Below are positions 27,465-37,464 of a DNA stretch of 64,000 nucleotides, in pieces (the first letter of the stretch is position 1; every line of letters starts with the position of its first letter). The notes beneath the pieces are model-generated. The model was given only the letters and a program-made list of their open reading frames with translations. It was not told where the DNA came from and did not search any database. Source of the DNA: an uncultured Flavobacteriaceae bacterium (lineage in GTDB: Bacteria > Bacteroidota > Bacteroidia > Flavobacteriales > Flavobacteriaceae); assembly GCA_947494695.1 (NCBI GenBank), contig CANLWB010000011.1, forward strand, positions 1-64,000. Reading direction: 5' to 3'. The position numbers and the translations under genes were made by a program.

Positions 27465-30400
27465 ATGAAACATATATTAGTTTCAAGAGGTGTGCTGAAA
27501 AATATATTTTACATGCTAACACTATGCTGTATGGCATCGTCGGCTTTTGCACAATGCCCAACCATACCAGATCCCAACCCACCGGCAATTTGTAATGCCG
27601 ATGGATTTACATTTGGTGACTTAAACGCCTACGCGGTAGATGGCGGCGATGGTATCGTATGGTACGATATGGCGACAGGAGGTGTTGCTTTTGACCCCGC
27701 GCAAATAGTGCTAGAAGGAACGTACTACGCCGATAATGACTCTGGAAACTGCGTGGCCAGACCAATGATCGTTATTGATTTTTCAGTAGATCCAACGGGA
27801 CAGAATCTCGATGGTATTTATTGTAGTAATGAAAATCCAACAATTCAAACCTATCTGGACGAAGTTCTACAAGTAGCAATTCCTCCGGGAGGATCTGTTG
27901 AAGTTTATTATGATTTTACTTTAACTAGCACTGCGAACCCAACCGATGCGTTACCATTAGGACCGTCTAATCTATTTATGATATTTATTGACAGTGGATC
28001 ATGTAGAAGCCAGATAGAAATTGGACCAATTGCTGTTTTTAACAACCCTTCCGATCCGACACCGCCAAGTCCTCAGGATTTTTGTGCCAGCTCCAACCCG
28101 ACGTTGGCAGATGTAGATCCGGGCACATTGGCGACTAATTTTAGATGGTACGCGAACATTGATGGTTTAGGGAATCCAATTTTACCATCCCTACCATTAA
28201 CAACCCCATTGGTAGACGGAAATACATATTATATACAAATAGATAACTTCTTTTGTGGAAGTAACCCCGTACCGGTAACTGTTAACGTAGATACAGATGT
28301 TGATGCTGGTTCTTCAGCAATTATGCCAACATATTGTGAAGATAATATTCCGGGTGCAGATTTCAATTTATTTGATGAACTTGGAGGTTTTCCGCAAACA
28401 ACAGGTAGTTGGACAGGACCATTGGCTACTTCTAATGGTCATTTAGGGACCGTAAACATTTCAACACTAATTGCAGGGGTTCACGTATTTACATATACGA
28501 TTCCCGGCAACGGAGCGTGTCCTCCCGGTATTTCAACAATAACCATTAATATTGCTCCTGTTCTTTCTTCAGGAGTACCATCGGTAGCTAGTCCGGCTTC
28601 GTTTTGTGAAGCGGGATTACCAACCTCATTTGATCTATTTTCCCTATTGGATAATGAAGATTCGGGAGGTTTATGGACTCAAGGAACATTAAGTACAGAT
28701 CCGGCTGTAAGTTCTCCCATTGATTTATCAAGTGGAGCGTACACCCCGGGAACTTATAATTTCACCTATTTTCAGAATTTGACAACACCCTGTGCAGATC
28801 AATCTACAACTGTTCAGGTTGTGGTATTGGCTGATCCGAATGCGGGAACAGCAGTAAATGATTTATTTTGTGAAAATGAATTGTCCGCCAATTCGCCATA
28901 CGATTTGTTTAATGCTCTCGATGGTTCTCAAGACAACAATGGAGGTACATGGACTGATGCAACTATGACACCTGTAACCAACCCCATAAATATTACAGGT
29001 TTAACTGTAGCAGGAGGTCCTTATATCTTTAATTATACCATAGACAATGGAACATGCTCAGATACCGAAACCATAACTTTAACCGTCTTGTCAGCTCCAG
29101 AGTCTGGAACACCGGTATTACCGTTTCCCGAGTTCTGTCAAGGTACCGTTCAAACCATAGACTTATTTGATTTACTCACAGGAGAAAACCAAACAGGAAC
29201 TTGGAATGATGATGATGCCTCAGGAGCTTTGGCTGGAAACGAAGTGACTATCGGAGGTCTTATAGCAGGAAGGTACGATTTTACATTCGATGTTGATGCC
29301 ATTGGAGTCTGTGATGACCCCAATGTAACCGTATCCATTATAATCAACCCATTACCAAATACAGGTACACCAACACCAGCCATTTTCTGTGAAGATGAAT
29401 TAGTCGCTAACTCACCTTTAGATCTATTTGGTCAACTTGCAGGGGAAGATATTGGAGGAAGCTGGACAGACGATGATACATCGGGAGCATTAAGCGGTAG
29501 CAATGTGGATTTAACAATACTAGCCATAGGGTCATACAATTTTACATACAGGATAACAGATGCTAACGGCTGTACTAATAGCTCTACAGTTCCCGTAACA
29601 GTCAATGACGCTCCAGAATCTGGAACACCTGTATTACCATTCCCCGAATTTTGCGTGCTAAATATTACGCCAGCTCAAACCGTAAATTTATTTGATTTAT
29701 TAAGTGGTGAAGATCCAGTAGGAAACTGGAACGATGATGATGCCACTGGAGCTTTATCTGGAAATGAGGTAACCATTGATGGTCTGGCACCTGGGACATA
29801 CGATTTCACATACGATGTCGATATTATTGGGACTTGTGATGATGTAAATGTAACGGTATCCATAACCATTAACGACACAACTGCACCAACGGCAACAGCC
29901 ATCCAGGAATTCTGTGATATAGATGCCGCAACCGTAGCAGATTTAGCAGCCACAGGAACGACCATACAATGGTATGATGATGCCACAGGAGGAGCGCCAT
30001 TAGCAGGAACAACTGTATTGACAGATGGTGAAACTTATTATGCTACACAAACCAATGCCGTTACAGGATGTGAGTCCTCAACACGAACTTTAGTAACCGC
30101 AACCATATACGTAACGCCAAACTCGGGAGGGTTAAATGCAACACCAATATCGGCATGCAACACCAATAACAACGTCGATCTTTTTACAGGCCTCGACGGA
30201 ACCGAAGATACTGGAGGTACATGGCAAAATGACGATGGTGTAGGATCCCTTGTAGGCAATATTTTTAACGCTACAGGTGTGTCCTCCGGGACCTATCAAT
30301 TTACCTATTTGGTAACCGCAACGGCACCATGTGTCGATTCCAGTACCACAATATCGGTAACCATTGACGAGCCATTAAATGCTGGAACAGACAATACTTT

Positions 30401-31637
30401 AGATATTTGTAGCGATAACGGAACAACAGACCTCTTTCCATTATTGGGAGGGGCAGACACTGGAGGGACATGGACGCCGGCGTTGACGAGTGGAACCGGA
30501 GTCTTCGATCCGCTGGCAGATGCAAGTGGAACATATACGTATACACTCACCAATGCTTGTGGAACTTCAAGTAGTGACGTTGTTGTAACCGTTACTCAGG
30601 CGCCAAATGCAGGATCCGATAATGCCGTTCTAATTTGTGTTATTGATGGCCCAACAGATTTATTCGCTTTCCTGGGAACAGCCGATACAGGAGGGACATG
30701 GTCACCCGCATTGGCTAGTGGTACTGGGGTTTTAGATCCTCTGGTGGATAACTCAGGAACATATACATACACCGTCATGGCTACGGCACCTTGTTTAACA
30801 GATGCTTCAGCAGATATAACAGTGACCATTGGAGATAGCACTGAGCCTGGAGTAGATAATTTGAATCCAGAGTTTTGCCTGGTAGATAATCCGACCGTTG
30901 CAGATTTAGATGCCTCTCTAATAATAACAGGAACAATCACGTGGTATGATGATACTACGCTAACAACACCGTTAAATACAACAGATGCACTAATAGATGG
31001 AGAGGATTACTATGCCACTCAAACTACCGGTTCAGGCTGCGAATCTTCAATAAATGTTCGGGTTGATGTTGTTGTTAACGATACACCAACGCCAACACTA
31101 TTGGATCCCGCGGCAGAATATTGTATAAACGACGGTCCTACTATTAATGACCTATCATTGAATATTACCGAGTATAGTGCTTCTGAGGACAATATCGTCT
31201 GGTATGATGCCGAAATAGGAGGATCGGTTATTTCACAGAATTCAATTTTAAATCACAATACCACCTATTATGCTGCCCTCGTAGACGCTGTTACAGGCTG
31301 TGAAAGTAGTATTCGATTTGCCCTAACTACAGATCTAACCTCTTGCGGTAAATTGATATTACCCGATGGCTTCTCACCAAATGGTGATGGTACCAATGAT
31401 ACCTACGATTATGATAATCTGGATATTCTATATCCAAACTTCGTCATGGAGATCTTTAATCGTTATGGAAATATTGTTTACAAAGGAAATGGTAGTACCC
31501 CAAGATTTAATGGTACCTCCAACCAATCAAGAACTATTGGAAGTGGAGATTTACCAGTAGGTGTCTACTATTATATTTTCTATTTCAATGACGGACAAAA
31601 CAAACCAGAACAAGGACGCTTATACTTAAGCAGATAA
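27465..31637 (+). CDS. giant secreted adhesin-like protein with T9SS type B sorting domain
   Basis: 1390 residues. Signal peptide (1-30, ending AFA before QCP), then a chain of about a dozen Ig-like/gliding-associated modules of roughly 75-90 residues, most starting with an FC(E/D/V)-type Cys and containing (D/N)LF..L.G.D..G.W...TWYDD-like elements; two adjacent types repeat nearly identically (codons at 29094-29349 and 29610-29871). The C-terminus (LPDGFSPNGDGTNDTYDY ... FNRYGNIVYKGN ... GVYYYIFYF) is the CHU_C/gliding-motility-associated type B sorting domain. Type B cargo is typically paired with a PorP/SprF protein, encoded next (25 bases downstream). Probable surface adhesin; ligand unknown. 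Confidence 0.85.
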   Translation: MKHILVSRGVLKNIFYMLTLCCMASSAFAQCPTIPDPNPPAICNADGFTFGDLNAYAVDGGDGIVWYDMATGGVAFDPAQIVLEGTYYADNDSGNCVARPMIVIDFSVDPTGQNLDGIYCSNENPTIQTYLDEVLQVAIPPGGSVEVYYDFTLTSTANPTDALPLGPSNLFMIFIDSGSCRSQIEIGPIAVFNNPSDPTPPSPQDFCASSNPTLADVDPGTLATNFRWYANIDGLGNPILPSLPLTTPLVDGNTYYIQIDNFFCGSNPVPVTVNVDTDVDAGSSAIMPTYCEDNIPGADFNLFDELGGFPQTTGSWTGPLATSNGHLGTVNISTLIAGVHVFTYTIPGNGACPPGISTITINIAPVLSSGVPSVASPASFCEAGLPTSFDLFSLLDNEDSGGLWTQGTLSTDPAVSSPIDLSSGAYTPGTYNFTYFQNLTTPCADQSTTVQVVVLADPNAGTAVNDLFCENELSANSPYDLFNALDGSQDNNGGTWTDATMTPVTNPINITGLTVAGGPYIFNYTIDNGTCSDTETITLTVLSAPESGTPVLPFPEFCQGTVQTIDLFDLLTGENQTGTWNDDDASGALAGNEVTIGGLIAGRYDFTFDVDAIGVCDDPNVTVSIIINPLPNTGTPTPAIFCEDELVANSPLDLFGQLAGEDIGGSWTDDDTSGALSGSNVDLTILAIGSYNFTYRITDANGCTNSSTVPVTVNDAPESGTPVLPFPEFCVLNITPAQTVNLFDLLSGEDPVGNWNDDDATGALSGNEVTIDGLAPGTYDFTYDVDIIGTCDDVNVTVSITINDTTAPTATAIQEFCDIDAATVADLAATGTTIQWYDDATGGAPLAGTTVLTDGETYYATQTNAVTGCESSTRTLVTATIYVTPNSGGLNATPISACNTNNNVDLFTGLDGTEDTGGTWQNDDGVGSLVGNIFNATGVSSGTYQFTYLVTATAPCVDSSTTISVTIDEPLNAGTDNTLDICSDNGTTDLFPLLGGADTGGTWTPALTSGTGVFDPLADASGTYTYTLTNACGTSSSDVVVTVTQAPNAGSDNAVLICVIDGPTDLFAFLGTADTGGTWSPALASGTGVLDPLVDNSGTYTYTVMATAPCLTDASADITVTIGDSTEPGVDNLNPEFCLVDNPTVADLDASLIITGTITWYDDTTLTTPLNTTDALIDGEDYYATQTTGSGCESSINVRVDVVVNDTPTPTLLDPAAEYCINDGPTINDLSLNITEYSASEDNIVWYDAEIGGSVISQNSILNHNTTYYAALVDAVTGCESSIRFALTTDLTSCGKLILPDGFSPNGDGTNDTYDYDNLDILYPNFVMEIFNRYGNIVYKGNGSTPRFNGTSNQSRTIGSGDLPVGVYYYIFYFNDGQNKPEQGRLYLSR

Positions 31638-31662
31638 TTTATATAAAGTAAAGTTTAAAAAG

Positions 31663-32619
31663 ATGAAACATTTAAATATATATCATAAAATAGCTGCTTT
31701 GATAAGTTTGACGTTCTTGTCATTACAAAGTATAGCACAACAAGACCCTCAGTTTACGCAGTATATGTATAATATGAGTGTGATTAACCCAGCTTATGCG
31801 ACCGCAGAAGAAGGGATACTAAATCTAGGAGGCTTGTATAGAACACAATGGGTAGGTGTTGAAGGCGCCCCAAAAACTGGAAGCTTTTTTGCGCACACCC
31901 CATTAAGTGAACGTGTAGAAATGGGTATTTCGTTTACCAATGATGATATAGGGGATATTGTTAGCGAAAACAATATCTATGCAGACTTTGCATATATCCT
32001 TCCCGTAGGGATTGAATCGAAATTATCTCTGGGAATTAAAGCAGGAGTAACCTTATTCGATGTGAATTTCGATGGTTTTAATTTACAATCGGGTGATGCG
32101 TCTTCAGATGTTGCTTTTAATCAAAACATAAACAAGTCCTTTCCAAATTTGGGAATAGGAGCCTTTTTCTTTAATGACAATTACTATCTCGGTTTATCAG
32201 CCCCCAATCTTTTAACTTCAAAGCATATAGAAACCGAAAACGGAATTGCATCTACCGGGGTTCAGGATATCCATTATTTCTTAACGGGAGGGTATGTTTT
32301 CGATGTTAACAGAGATTTGAAGTTTAAACCCGCTTTTATGGCAAAATCTGTAAGAGGAGCGCCGTTGGCAATCGATCTTACTGCAAATGTGCTTATTAAT
32401 GAAAAACTGGAAGCAGGTTTAGCCTATAGATTAGATGATGCTGTTAGCGGACTGGTAAGTTTTAGAATAACACCAGAACTAAAAATAGGATACGCTTACG
32501 ATTATACAACCACCAATCTGAGTAATTTTAATTCAGGGTCACATGAAATCTTTATTCTGTTCGATATTGATTTATTCGGATTGAGCATAGGATACGACCG
32601 TTCACCAAGATTCTTCTAG
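31663..32619 (+). CDS. PorP/SprF family T9SS outer-membrane protein
   Basis: 318 residues, signal peptide to about 25 (ending IAQ), then the PorP/SprF signature start QQDPQFTQYMYNMSVINPAYAT and a predicted outer-membrane beta-barrel. SprF-type proteins are needed for surface display of type B sorted partners such as SprB; the immediate upstream gene is such a protein. The downstream OmpA gene starts 7-19 bases later. In function it should be specific to the adjacent adhesin rather than the core PorP; this is inferred from position. Confidence 0.9.
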   Translation: MKHLNIYHKIAALISLTFLSLQSIAQQDPQFTQYMYNMSVINPAYATAEEGILNLGGLYRTQWVGVEGAPKTGSFFAHTPLSERVEMGISFTNDDIGDIVSENNIYADFAYILPVGIESKLSLGIKAGVTLFDVNFDGFNLQSGDASSDVAFNQNINKSFPNLGIGAFFFNDNYYLGLSAPNLLTSKHIETENGIASTGVQDIHYFLTGGYVFDVNRDLKFKPAFMAKSVRGAPLAIDLTANVLINEKLEAGLAYRLDDAVSGLVSFRITPELKIGYAYDYTTTNLSNFNSGSHEIFILFDIDLFGLSIGYDRSPRFF

Positions 32620-32638
32620 CAAAAAAATGATTACAATT

Positions 32639-34525
32639 ATGAAAAAACATACATACATATTTGCAAGCCTTTTATTCGTTAGTGGAATGGCATTAGCGCA
32701 AAAAGGGAACATAAAAAAAGCCAATAAGCTATTCGAAATGAGAGCTTATATTGAGGCTGCCGAGATATACGAAAAGAAAGAGCGTACTCAGGAAGTCCTT
32801 CAAAATTTAGCAGATAGCTATTATTATAACGCAAATTTGCAAAAAGCGATTAAAACGTATCGAGAACTGTTTGTAACTTATGGAGACTCCATAGATATTG
32901 AGTTTCATTTTAGATACGCGCAGGCCTTAAAAGGTGCTAAAAATTATAAAGATGCCGATTTTCACTTAACGAGATATTTTAATCGAAAAGTAAATACCTC
33001 TGCCTTTATTGAGAATCTTGAGAAAACAACACCACATACGTTCAATTTAAAGAAAATAGGGGGTACGGAATCTACCAGCGACTTTGGTCTAACGTTTTAC
33101 GGAGATAATAACGTGGCTTTCGCCTCATCAAGAAATACTAAAAATCCATCCTTTGCATGGAATAAGCAACCGTATTTAGATTTGTATAGTGCTACAATAA
33201 CAGATGAAGGCACCCTTAAGGATGTTTTGCCGTTTTCAGATGAAATAAACACAAACTCTCATGAGAGTAATGCGACCTTTAGTAGAGACGGAAAAACGAT
33301 GTATTTTAATAGAACCAGCAGTACACGTACTAAAACCGGAGAAGCTAAAGTCGCTCAAGTTAAAATTTTTAAAGCCGAACAGGTAGATGATAAATGGACA
33401 AACGTAACAGCTCTTCCGTTCAATTCAACAGCATATAGTTGTGAACATCCAAGTCTTAGTAAAGATGGTAAAACGTTGTACTTTGCAAGTGACATGCCAG
33501 GAACTCTTGGTGGTTTCGATATTTTCAAAGTTGCCATTAATGAAGATGGTAGTTTTGGAGAGCCAGTAAATCTAGGAGATAAAATAAACACCAAACATCG
33601 CGAACAATTTCCATTTATAAGCGATATTGACGTATTGTATTTTTCGTCCGATGGGCATTTAGGTTATGGCGGTTTAGATGTGTTTAGAAGCAATTTAGTC
33701 AATAGTCAATTTGATAAACCTGTAAACCTTGGAGGTTCAATAAATAGTAATTTAGACGATTTTGCGTATACGATAAGAGAAAAGAATAATAAAGGATATG
33801 TATCCTCAAACCGAAGTGGTTACGATCGACTGTATGGCTTTGCCAGAGAAGAGAATATTTTAACCAAATATCTGGTAGAAGGTATTGTACAAGACAAGAA
33901 AAGCAGTCAATTACTGGTAGGGGCCTTGGTGACATTATTTGATGAAACAGGTACAGTAATTCAAGACACCATTGTGGGGGACCAAGCAAATTATCTGTTT
34001 AAAATAGAACCGAATAAAAAATATAAAGTTAGGGGAACGAAGAAAGCATACATCCCTCAGGATGTAGAGTTTTCAACCGGAGAAAAAGGTAAAATTAGCC
34101 ACAACATTTATTTAACCCTAGAGGCGTATACCGATGTTGAGGACCGTGTTAAACAGAATGAAAAAGGAGACGTTCAAATCCAATTGGATAAGATTTATTT
34201 CGATTTCGATATGTCGGACATTCGTAAAGATGCCGCCACAACCTTAAATGTACTGGTCGATTTAATGAAAAAATACCCAAAAATGGAGGTTGAAGTATCT
34301 GCTCATACAGATGCCAGAGGTGATGACGCCTACAATTTAAGTCTGTCTAAAAACAGAGCCGCGTCTACTTTAGAATATTTAGTTAGCAAAGGTATTGATA
34401 GAAACCGATTAAAAAGTATCGGTTACGGTGAAATGCAACCCCTTAACAAGTGTATAAAAGAAGGTATTTGTAGTGATGAAGAATATGATGTTAATAGACG
34501 CTGCGAATTCACAATTATTAATTAA
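32639..34525 (+). CDS. OmpA-family protein with TPR and PD40 repeats
   Basis: 628 residues from ATG 32639, where the signal peptide MKKHTYIFASLLFVSG (ending ALAQ) begins; an ATG at 32627 would add only four residues. TPR-like helices at about 20-140, PD40/WD40-like propeller strands at about 190-400 (SRDGKTMYFNR, SKDGKTLYFASDMPGTLGGFDIF), a carboxypeptidase regulatory-like beta-sandwich at about 425-490 and an OmpA peptidoglycan-binding domain at about 515-628 (IYFDFDMSDIR, SAHTDARG). Related to PorE-type proteins that tie the T9SS/gliding machinery to peptidoglycan. Third gene of the adhesin-SprF-OmpA set, ended by a terminator. Confidence 0.88.
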   Translation: MKKHTYIFASLLFVSGMALAQKGNIKKANKLFEMRAYIEAAEIYEKKERTQEVLQNLADSYYYNANLQKAIKTYRELFVTYGDSIDIEFHFRYAQALKGAKNYKDADFHLTRYFNRKVNTSAFIENLEKTTPHTFNLKKIGGTESTSDFGLTFYGDNNVAFASSRNTKNPSFAWNKQPYLDLYSATITDEGTLKDVLPFSDEINTNSHESNATFSRDGKTMYFNRTSSTRTKTGEAKVAQVKIFKAEQVDDKWTNVTALPFNSTAYSCEHPSLSKDGKTLYFASDMPGTLGGFDIFKVAINEDGSFGEPVNLGDKINTKHREQFPFISDIDVLYFSSDGHLGYGGLDVFRSNLVNSQFDKPVNLGGSINSNLDDFAYTIREKNNKGYVSSNRSGYDRLYGFAREENILTKYLVEGIVQDKKSSQLLVGALVTLFDETGTVIQDTIVGDQANYLFKIEPNKKYKVRGTKKAYIPQDVEFSTGEKGKISHNIYLTLEAYTDVEDRVKQNEKGDVQIQLDKIYFDFDMSDIRKDAATTLNVLVDLMKKYPKMEVEVSAHTDARGDDAYNLSLSKNRAASTLEYLVSKGIDRNRLKSIGYGEMQPLNKCIKEGICSDEEYDVNRRCEFTIIN

Positions 34526-34574
34526 CCAACCCATTATATATAACTATCCATTATTTTAACCAATTATTTGCTAG

Positions 34575-34600
34575 AGCCTTTCCTACTGGAAAGGCTTTTT
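34575..34600 (+). terminator. terminator after the OmpA-family gene
   Basis: AGCCTTTCC (34575-34583) and GGAAAGGCT (34588-34596) form a 9-bp stem with loop TACT and a TTTT tail. A TATCTTTG box (34604-34611) follows at once and may start the next transcript. Confidence 0.85.
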
Positions 34601-34603
34601 CTT

Positions 34604-34611
34604 TATCTTTG
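34604..34611 (+). promoter_or_regulatory. candidate -7 box upstream of ruvB
   Basis: TATCTTTG fits TAnnTTTG exactly, but is 287 bases before ruvB with the palindromic element in between, and no -33 TTG is at the right distance. It may be a promoter of ruvB with a long leader or a chance match. Confidence 0.3.
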
Positions 34612-34653
34612 TTCTATGCCGAATGCGTTTCGGTATCTTTATAATAAAGACAT

Positions 34654-34819
34654 ATATAGCTAAATCAATATTAAATGGCATTTTAGATTTGCCAAGAAAA
34701 AACTTAAAGTTTAAGGCAAAAAATGCAGGCTTAGCCTTAGCTAAGACGAGGCTTTTTAACGAAAAAATTTAAGTTTTTTCGGTGAATATTGATGTTATTT
34801 AATATTGATTTAGCTATAT
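34654..34819. repeat. 166-bp MITE-like palindromic element
   Basis: Outer arms 34654-34676 and 34797-34819 are 23-base perfect inverted repeats (core TAGCTAAATCAATATTAAAT). Further in, GAAAAAACTTAAA (34696-34708) pairs with TTTAAGTTTTTTC (34768-34780), and CTTAGC (34730-34735) with GCTAAG (34740-34745) closes the tip. No coding frame. This is the form of a non-autonomous palindromic transposable element. The outer ends carry TA-rich flanks but I see no clear target duplication. It lies between a terminator and ruvB. Confidence 0.65.
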
Positions 34820-34897
34820 CTGTTTAAATTGAAACAAAATATCACCCAGAGGACTCACTGAACACTGAACGTACAGGAGAATAAAGGGCTTTACAGT

Positions 34898-35920
34898 ATG
34901 AACGAAAATCTAGATCCATCCAACGAAAATTTCTCACCTGAAGAGTTAGACGTTGAAAAAAAACTTAGGCCACTGGCTTTCGATGATTTTACCGGGCAGG
35001 ATCAGGTATTGGAAAACCTTCAGATTTTTGTGGAAGCTGCAAATCTTAGAAGTGAGGCCTTGGATCATACTTTATTTCATGGCCCTCCAGGATTGGGTAA
35101 AACTACGCTGGCTCATATTTTGGCTAATGAGTTAGATGTTGGGATTAAAATCACCTCAGGCCCTGTTTTGGATAAACCGGGAGATTTGGCAGGTTTGTTA
35201 ACCAATTTAGAAGAACGTGATGTCCTATTTATTGATGAGATTCACAGGTTAAGTCCTATTGTAGAAGAGTATCTGTACTCTGCCATGGAAGATTACAAGA
35301 TTGATATCATGATCGAGACCGGGCCTAATGCGCGAACCGTACAAATAAATCTGAATCCATTTACACTCGTTGGTGCAACCACACGATCGGGATTGTTAAC
35401 CTCTCCCATGCGTGCGCGTTTTGGTATTCAAAGTAGGTTACAGTATTATAAAACAGACTTACTAACCACTATCATTCAACGAAGTTCCAGTATTTTAAAT
35501 GTACCCATATCTATGGAAGCAGCCATAGAAATTGCAGGAAGAAGTCGGGGAACACCAAGAATAGCCAATGCATTGTTACGACGTGTACGTGACTTTGCAC
35601 AAATAAAAGGAAATGGAACTATAGATATTAAAATAGCAAAATTTGCACTGGAAGCCTTAAATGTAGATGCACACGGGCTCGATGAAATGGATAATAAAAT
35701 TTTATCTACAATTATAGATAAATTTAAAGGTGGCCCTGTTGGAATTTCGACCATAGCAACAGCTGTTAGCGAAAGTCCGGAAACCATTGAAGAAGTTTAT
35801 GAACCTTTTTTAATTCAGCAAGGATTTATAATGCGAACACCAAGGGGGAGAGAGGTTACCGAAGAAGCCTATAAACATTTAGGTAGAATAAAAGGAAATA
35901 TTCAGGGCGGGTTATTTTAG
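34898..35920 (+). CDS. ruvB: Holliday junction branch migration ATPase RuvB
   Basis: 340 residues, standard RuvB length. Walker [10 protein letters not shown] at 62-70, Walker [10 protein letters not shown] with D113-E114, sensor 1 GATTRSG near 158, arginine-finger region SPMRARFG, then the small AAA domain and the winged-helix C-terminus. With RuvA, encoded 5.8 kb downstream on the same strand, it drives branch migration of recombination junctions. The leader contains the palindromic element described separately. Confidence 0.97.
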   Translation: MNENLDPSNENFSPEELDVEKKLRPLAFDDFTGQDQVLENLQIFVEAANLRSEALDHTLFHGPPGLGKTTLAHILANELDVGIKITSGPVLDKPGDLAGLLTNLEERDVLFIDEIHRLSPIVEEYLYSAMEDYKIDIMIETGPNARTVQINLNPFTLVGATTRSGLLTSPMRARFGIQSRLQYYKTDLLTTIIQRSSSILNVPISMEAAIEIAGRSRGTPRIANALLRRVRDFAQIKGNGTIDIKIAKFALEALNVDAHGLDEMDNKILSTIIDKFKGGPVGISTIATAVSESPETIEEVYEPFLIQQGFIMRTPRGREVTEEAYKHLGRIKGNIQGGLF

Positions 35921-36046
35921 TACTCGTGTTATTCTTGTGAGATTTCCTGTTAGGTTTAGAAATAACAGGTGATCGATACGTATTGTTTTAACATGGTTTT
36001 TGTGAATAAGTTATATAGAAATTGACATTATTTTAATCAGTTACGC

Positions 36047-37384
36047 ATGTCAAAATACAAATACCCCAATAAAATTCCATTCTATAAATTCCTAATACGA
36101 TCTACAGCAATAGCCAAAAACCCAATTGCCTATCATAAAAAATGGTTTAATGAAGTTGGCGATTCGTTTGCATTGAAATCACCGTTCTACGGACACATCA
36201 TTTTATCACGAGATGCAACCGTTGCCAGGCATATGCTTCAAAAGAAACATAAGGTCTATCATAAATCTAAAATTCAAACCCTGTATTTATCAAAATATGT
36301 GGGCTACGGATTATTAACGTCTAGTGGAGACTACTGGTTGCAACAAAGACGATTAATACAGCCGGCATTTCATAAAGAGAAAATTCAAAACCTTGTCGGG
36401 ATTATTAATACCGCGATTCGTGAACAGGTAGAGAGTATAACACCCAATGGGTTTGTTGAATTATATCCTATAATGAATGAGTTGGCATTCGAAGTTGTTG
36501 CGAAATCGTTATTTAATTTTTCGGCAGAGAAGAACGCTTTAAAGCGGTTACAATTTATCATTGAAAAATTACAATTGTTTATTGTTAAGGAGTTAAGGCT
36601 GCCTTATAAGAAACTATGGTATGCACTCAATGGCGAAATAAGGTACCATATGAAACTGGTAAAAGAAAGTCGAAGTATTATTAATACCATTATCGAGCAA
36701 AGGCAATCCTCTAATGAAGAACACGATGACCTTTTAGACATGTTGCTCGCTGCTCAATATGAAGACGGAACACGAATGACGAACGATCAGTTAATAGATG
36801 AAATATTGATTCTTTTCGTTGCAGGGCACGAAACCACAGCGAATGCCTTAACATTTGTTTTAAAATTATTAGCCCAAAATAAAGATGCACTAACGAAAGC
36901 TGTTACAGAGATTAATGAGGCAGAAGCTAAAAACCTAACACCGTTAAAAGAACTTTCCCAACTTGACTATACCAAATGTTGCATTGAAGAGAGTCTGAGG
37001 TTATATCCTCCAGCATGGATAACAGATAGAGTAAATATGCAAGATGATCTAATAGATCGCTACCATCTAAAAAAAGGGACTATTATTGGAGCATCAATCT
37101 ACGAAATACATAGAAACGAAAACTATTGGGACAGTCCGGAATTGTTTAAACCGTCCCGATTCTTTGAGAAAAACAGAAAAAAAATATTACCCTATTACAT
37201 GCCATTTGGAGCTGGGCCAAGATTATGTATAGGAAATAATTTTGCCATGTACGAAATGATTTTAACCGTGAGTGCCATATTAAAAAAATTTCAAATAGAA
37301 ACAGATAACGCCCCTATAAAAGTAAACCCTCTAATTACGTTAAAACCGGTTGATGTAACTTTGAAGTTTAATATAAAAGATTAG
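36047..37384 (+). CDS. cytochrome P450
   Basis: 445 residues. I-helix oxygen-activation motif AGHETT at 259-264, K-helix ESLR at 315-318, and heme-binding loop FGAGPRLCIG with the thiolate Cys at 394; all key residues are intact. There is no membrane anchor, so it is soluble. No ferredoxin or reductase gene is next to it, so redox partners come from elsewhere. Sequence style (YPPAWITDR, YHRNENYW-like region, FKPSRFFE) fits the fatty-acid/CYP102-like bacterial group rather than the CYP107 type; the substrate is unknown. It lies between ruvB and queG with 126 and 80 bases of spacer. Confidence 0.93.
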   Translation: MSKYKYPNKIPFYKFLIRSTAIAKNPIAYHKKWFNEVGDSFALKSPFYGHIILSRDATVARHMLQKKHKVYHKSKIQTLYLSKYVGYGLLTSSGDYWLQQRRLIQPAFHKEKIQNLVGIINTAIREQVESITPNGFVELYPIMNELAFEVVAKSLFNFSAEKNALKRLQFIIEKLQLFIVKELRLPYKKLWYALNGEIRYHMKLVKESRSIINTIIEQRQSSNEEHDDLLDMLLAAQYEDGTRMTNDQLIDEILILFVAGHETTANALTFVLKLLAQNKDALTKAVTEINEAEAKNLTPLKELSQLDYTKCCIEESLRLYPPAWITDRVNMQDDLIDRYHLKKGTIIGASIYEIHRNENYWDSPELFKPSRFFEKNRKKILPYYMPFGAGPRLCIGNNFAMYEMILTVSAILKKFQIETDNAPIKVNPLITLKPVDVTLKFNIKD

Positions 37385-37464
37385 TCCTTAGATTGAGCTT
37401 AAAAAAATAATTGTAAGATCAAGCTGAACACCTACCAACTGGACAAGTGATTGAATCCAAAAAA

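Noticed and set aside
29150-30940. Several open frames on the minus strand opposite the giant adhesin
   Set aside because: Caused by repeated modules of biased composition; no start context, no homology pattern.
35946-35969. Inverted repeat CCTGTTA/TAACAGG after ruvB as a terminator
   Set aside because: 7 bp with a 10-base loop and no T tail; too weak to call.
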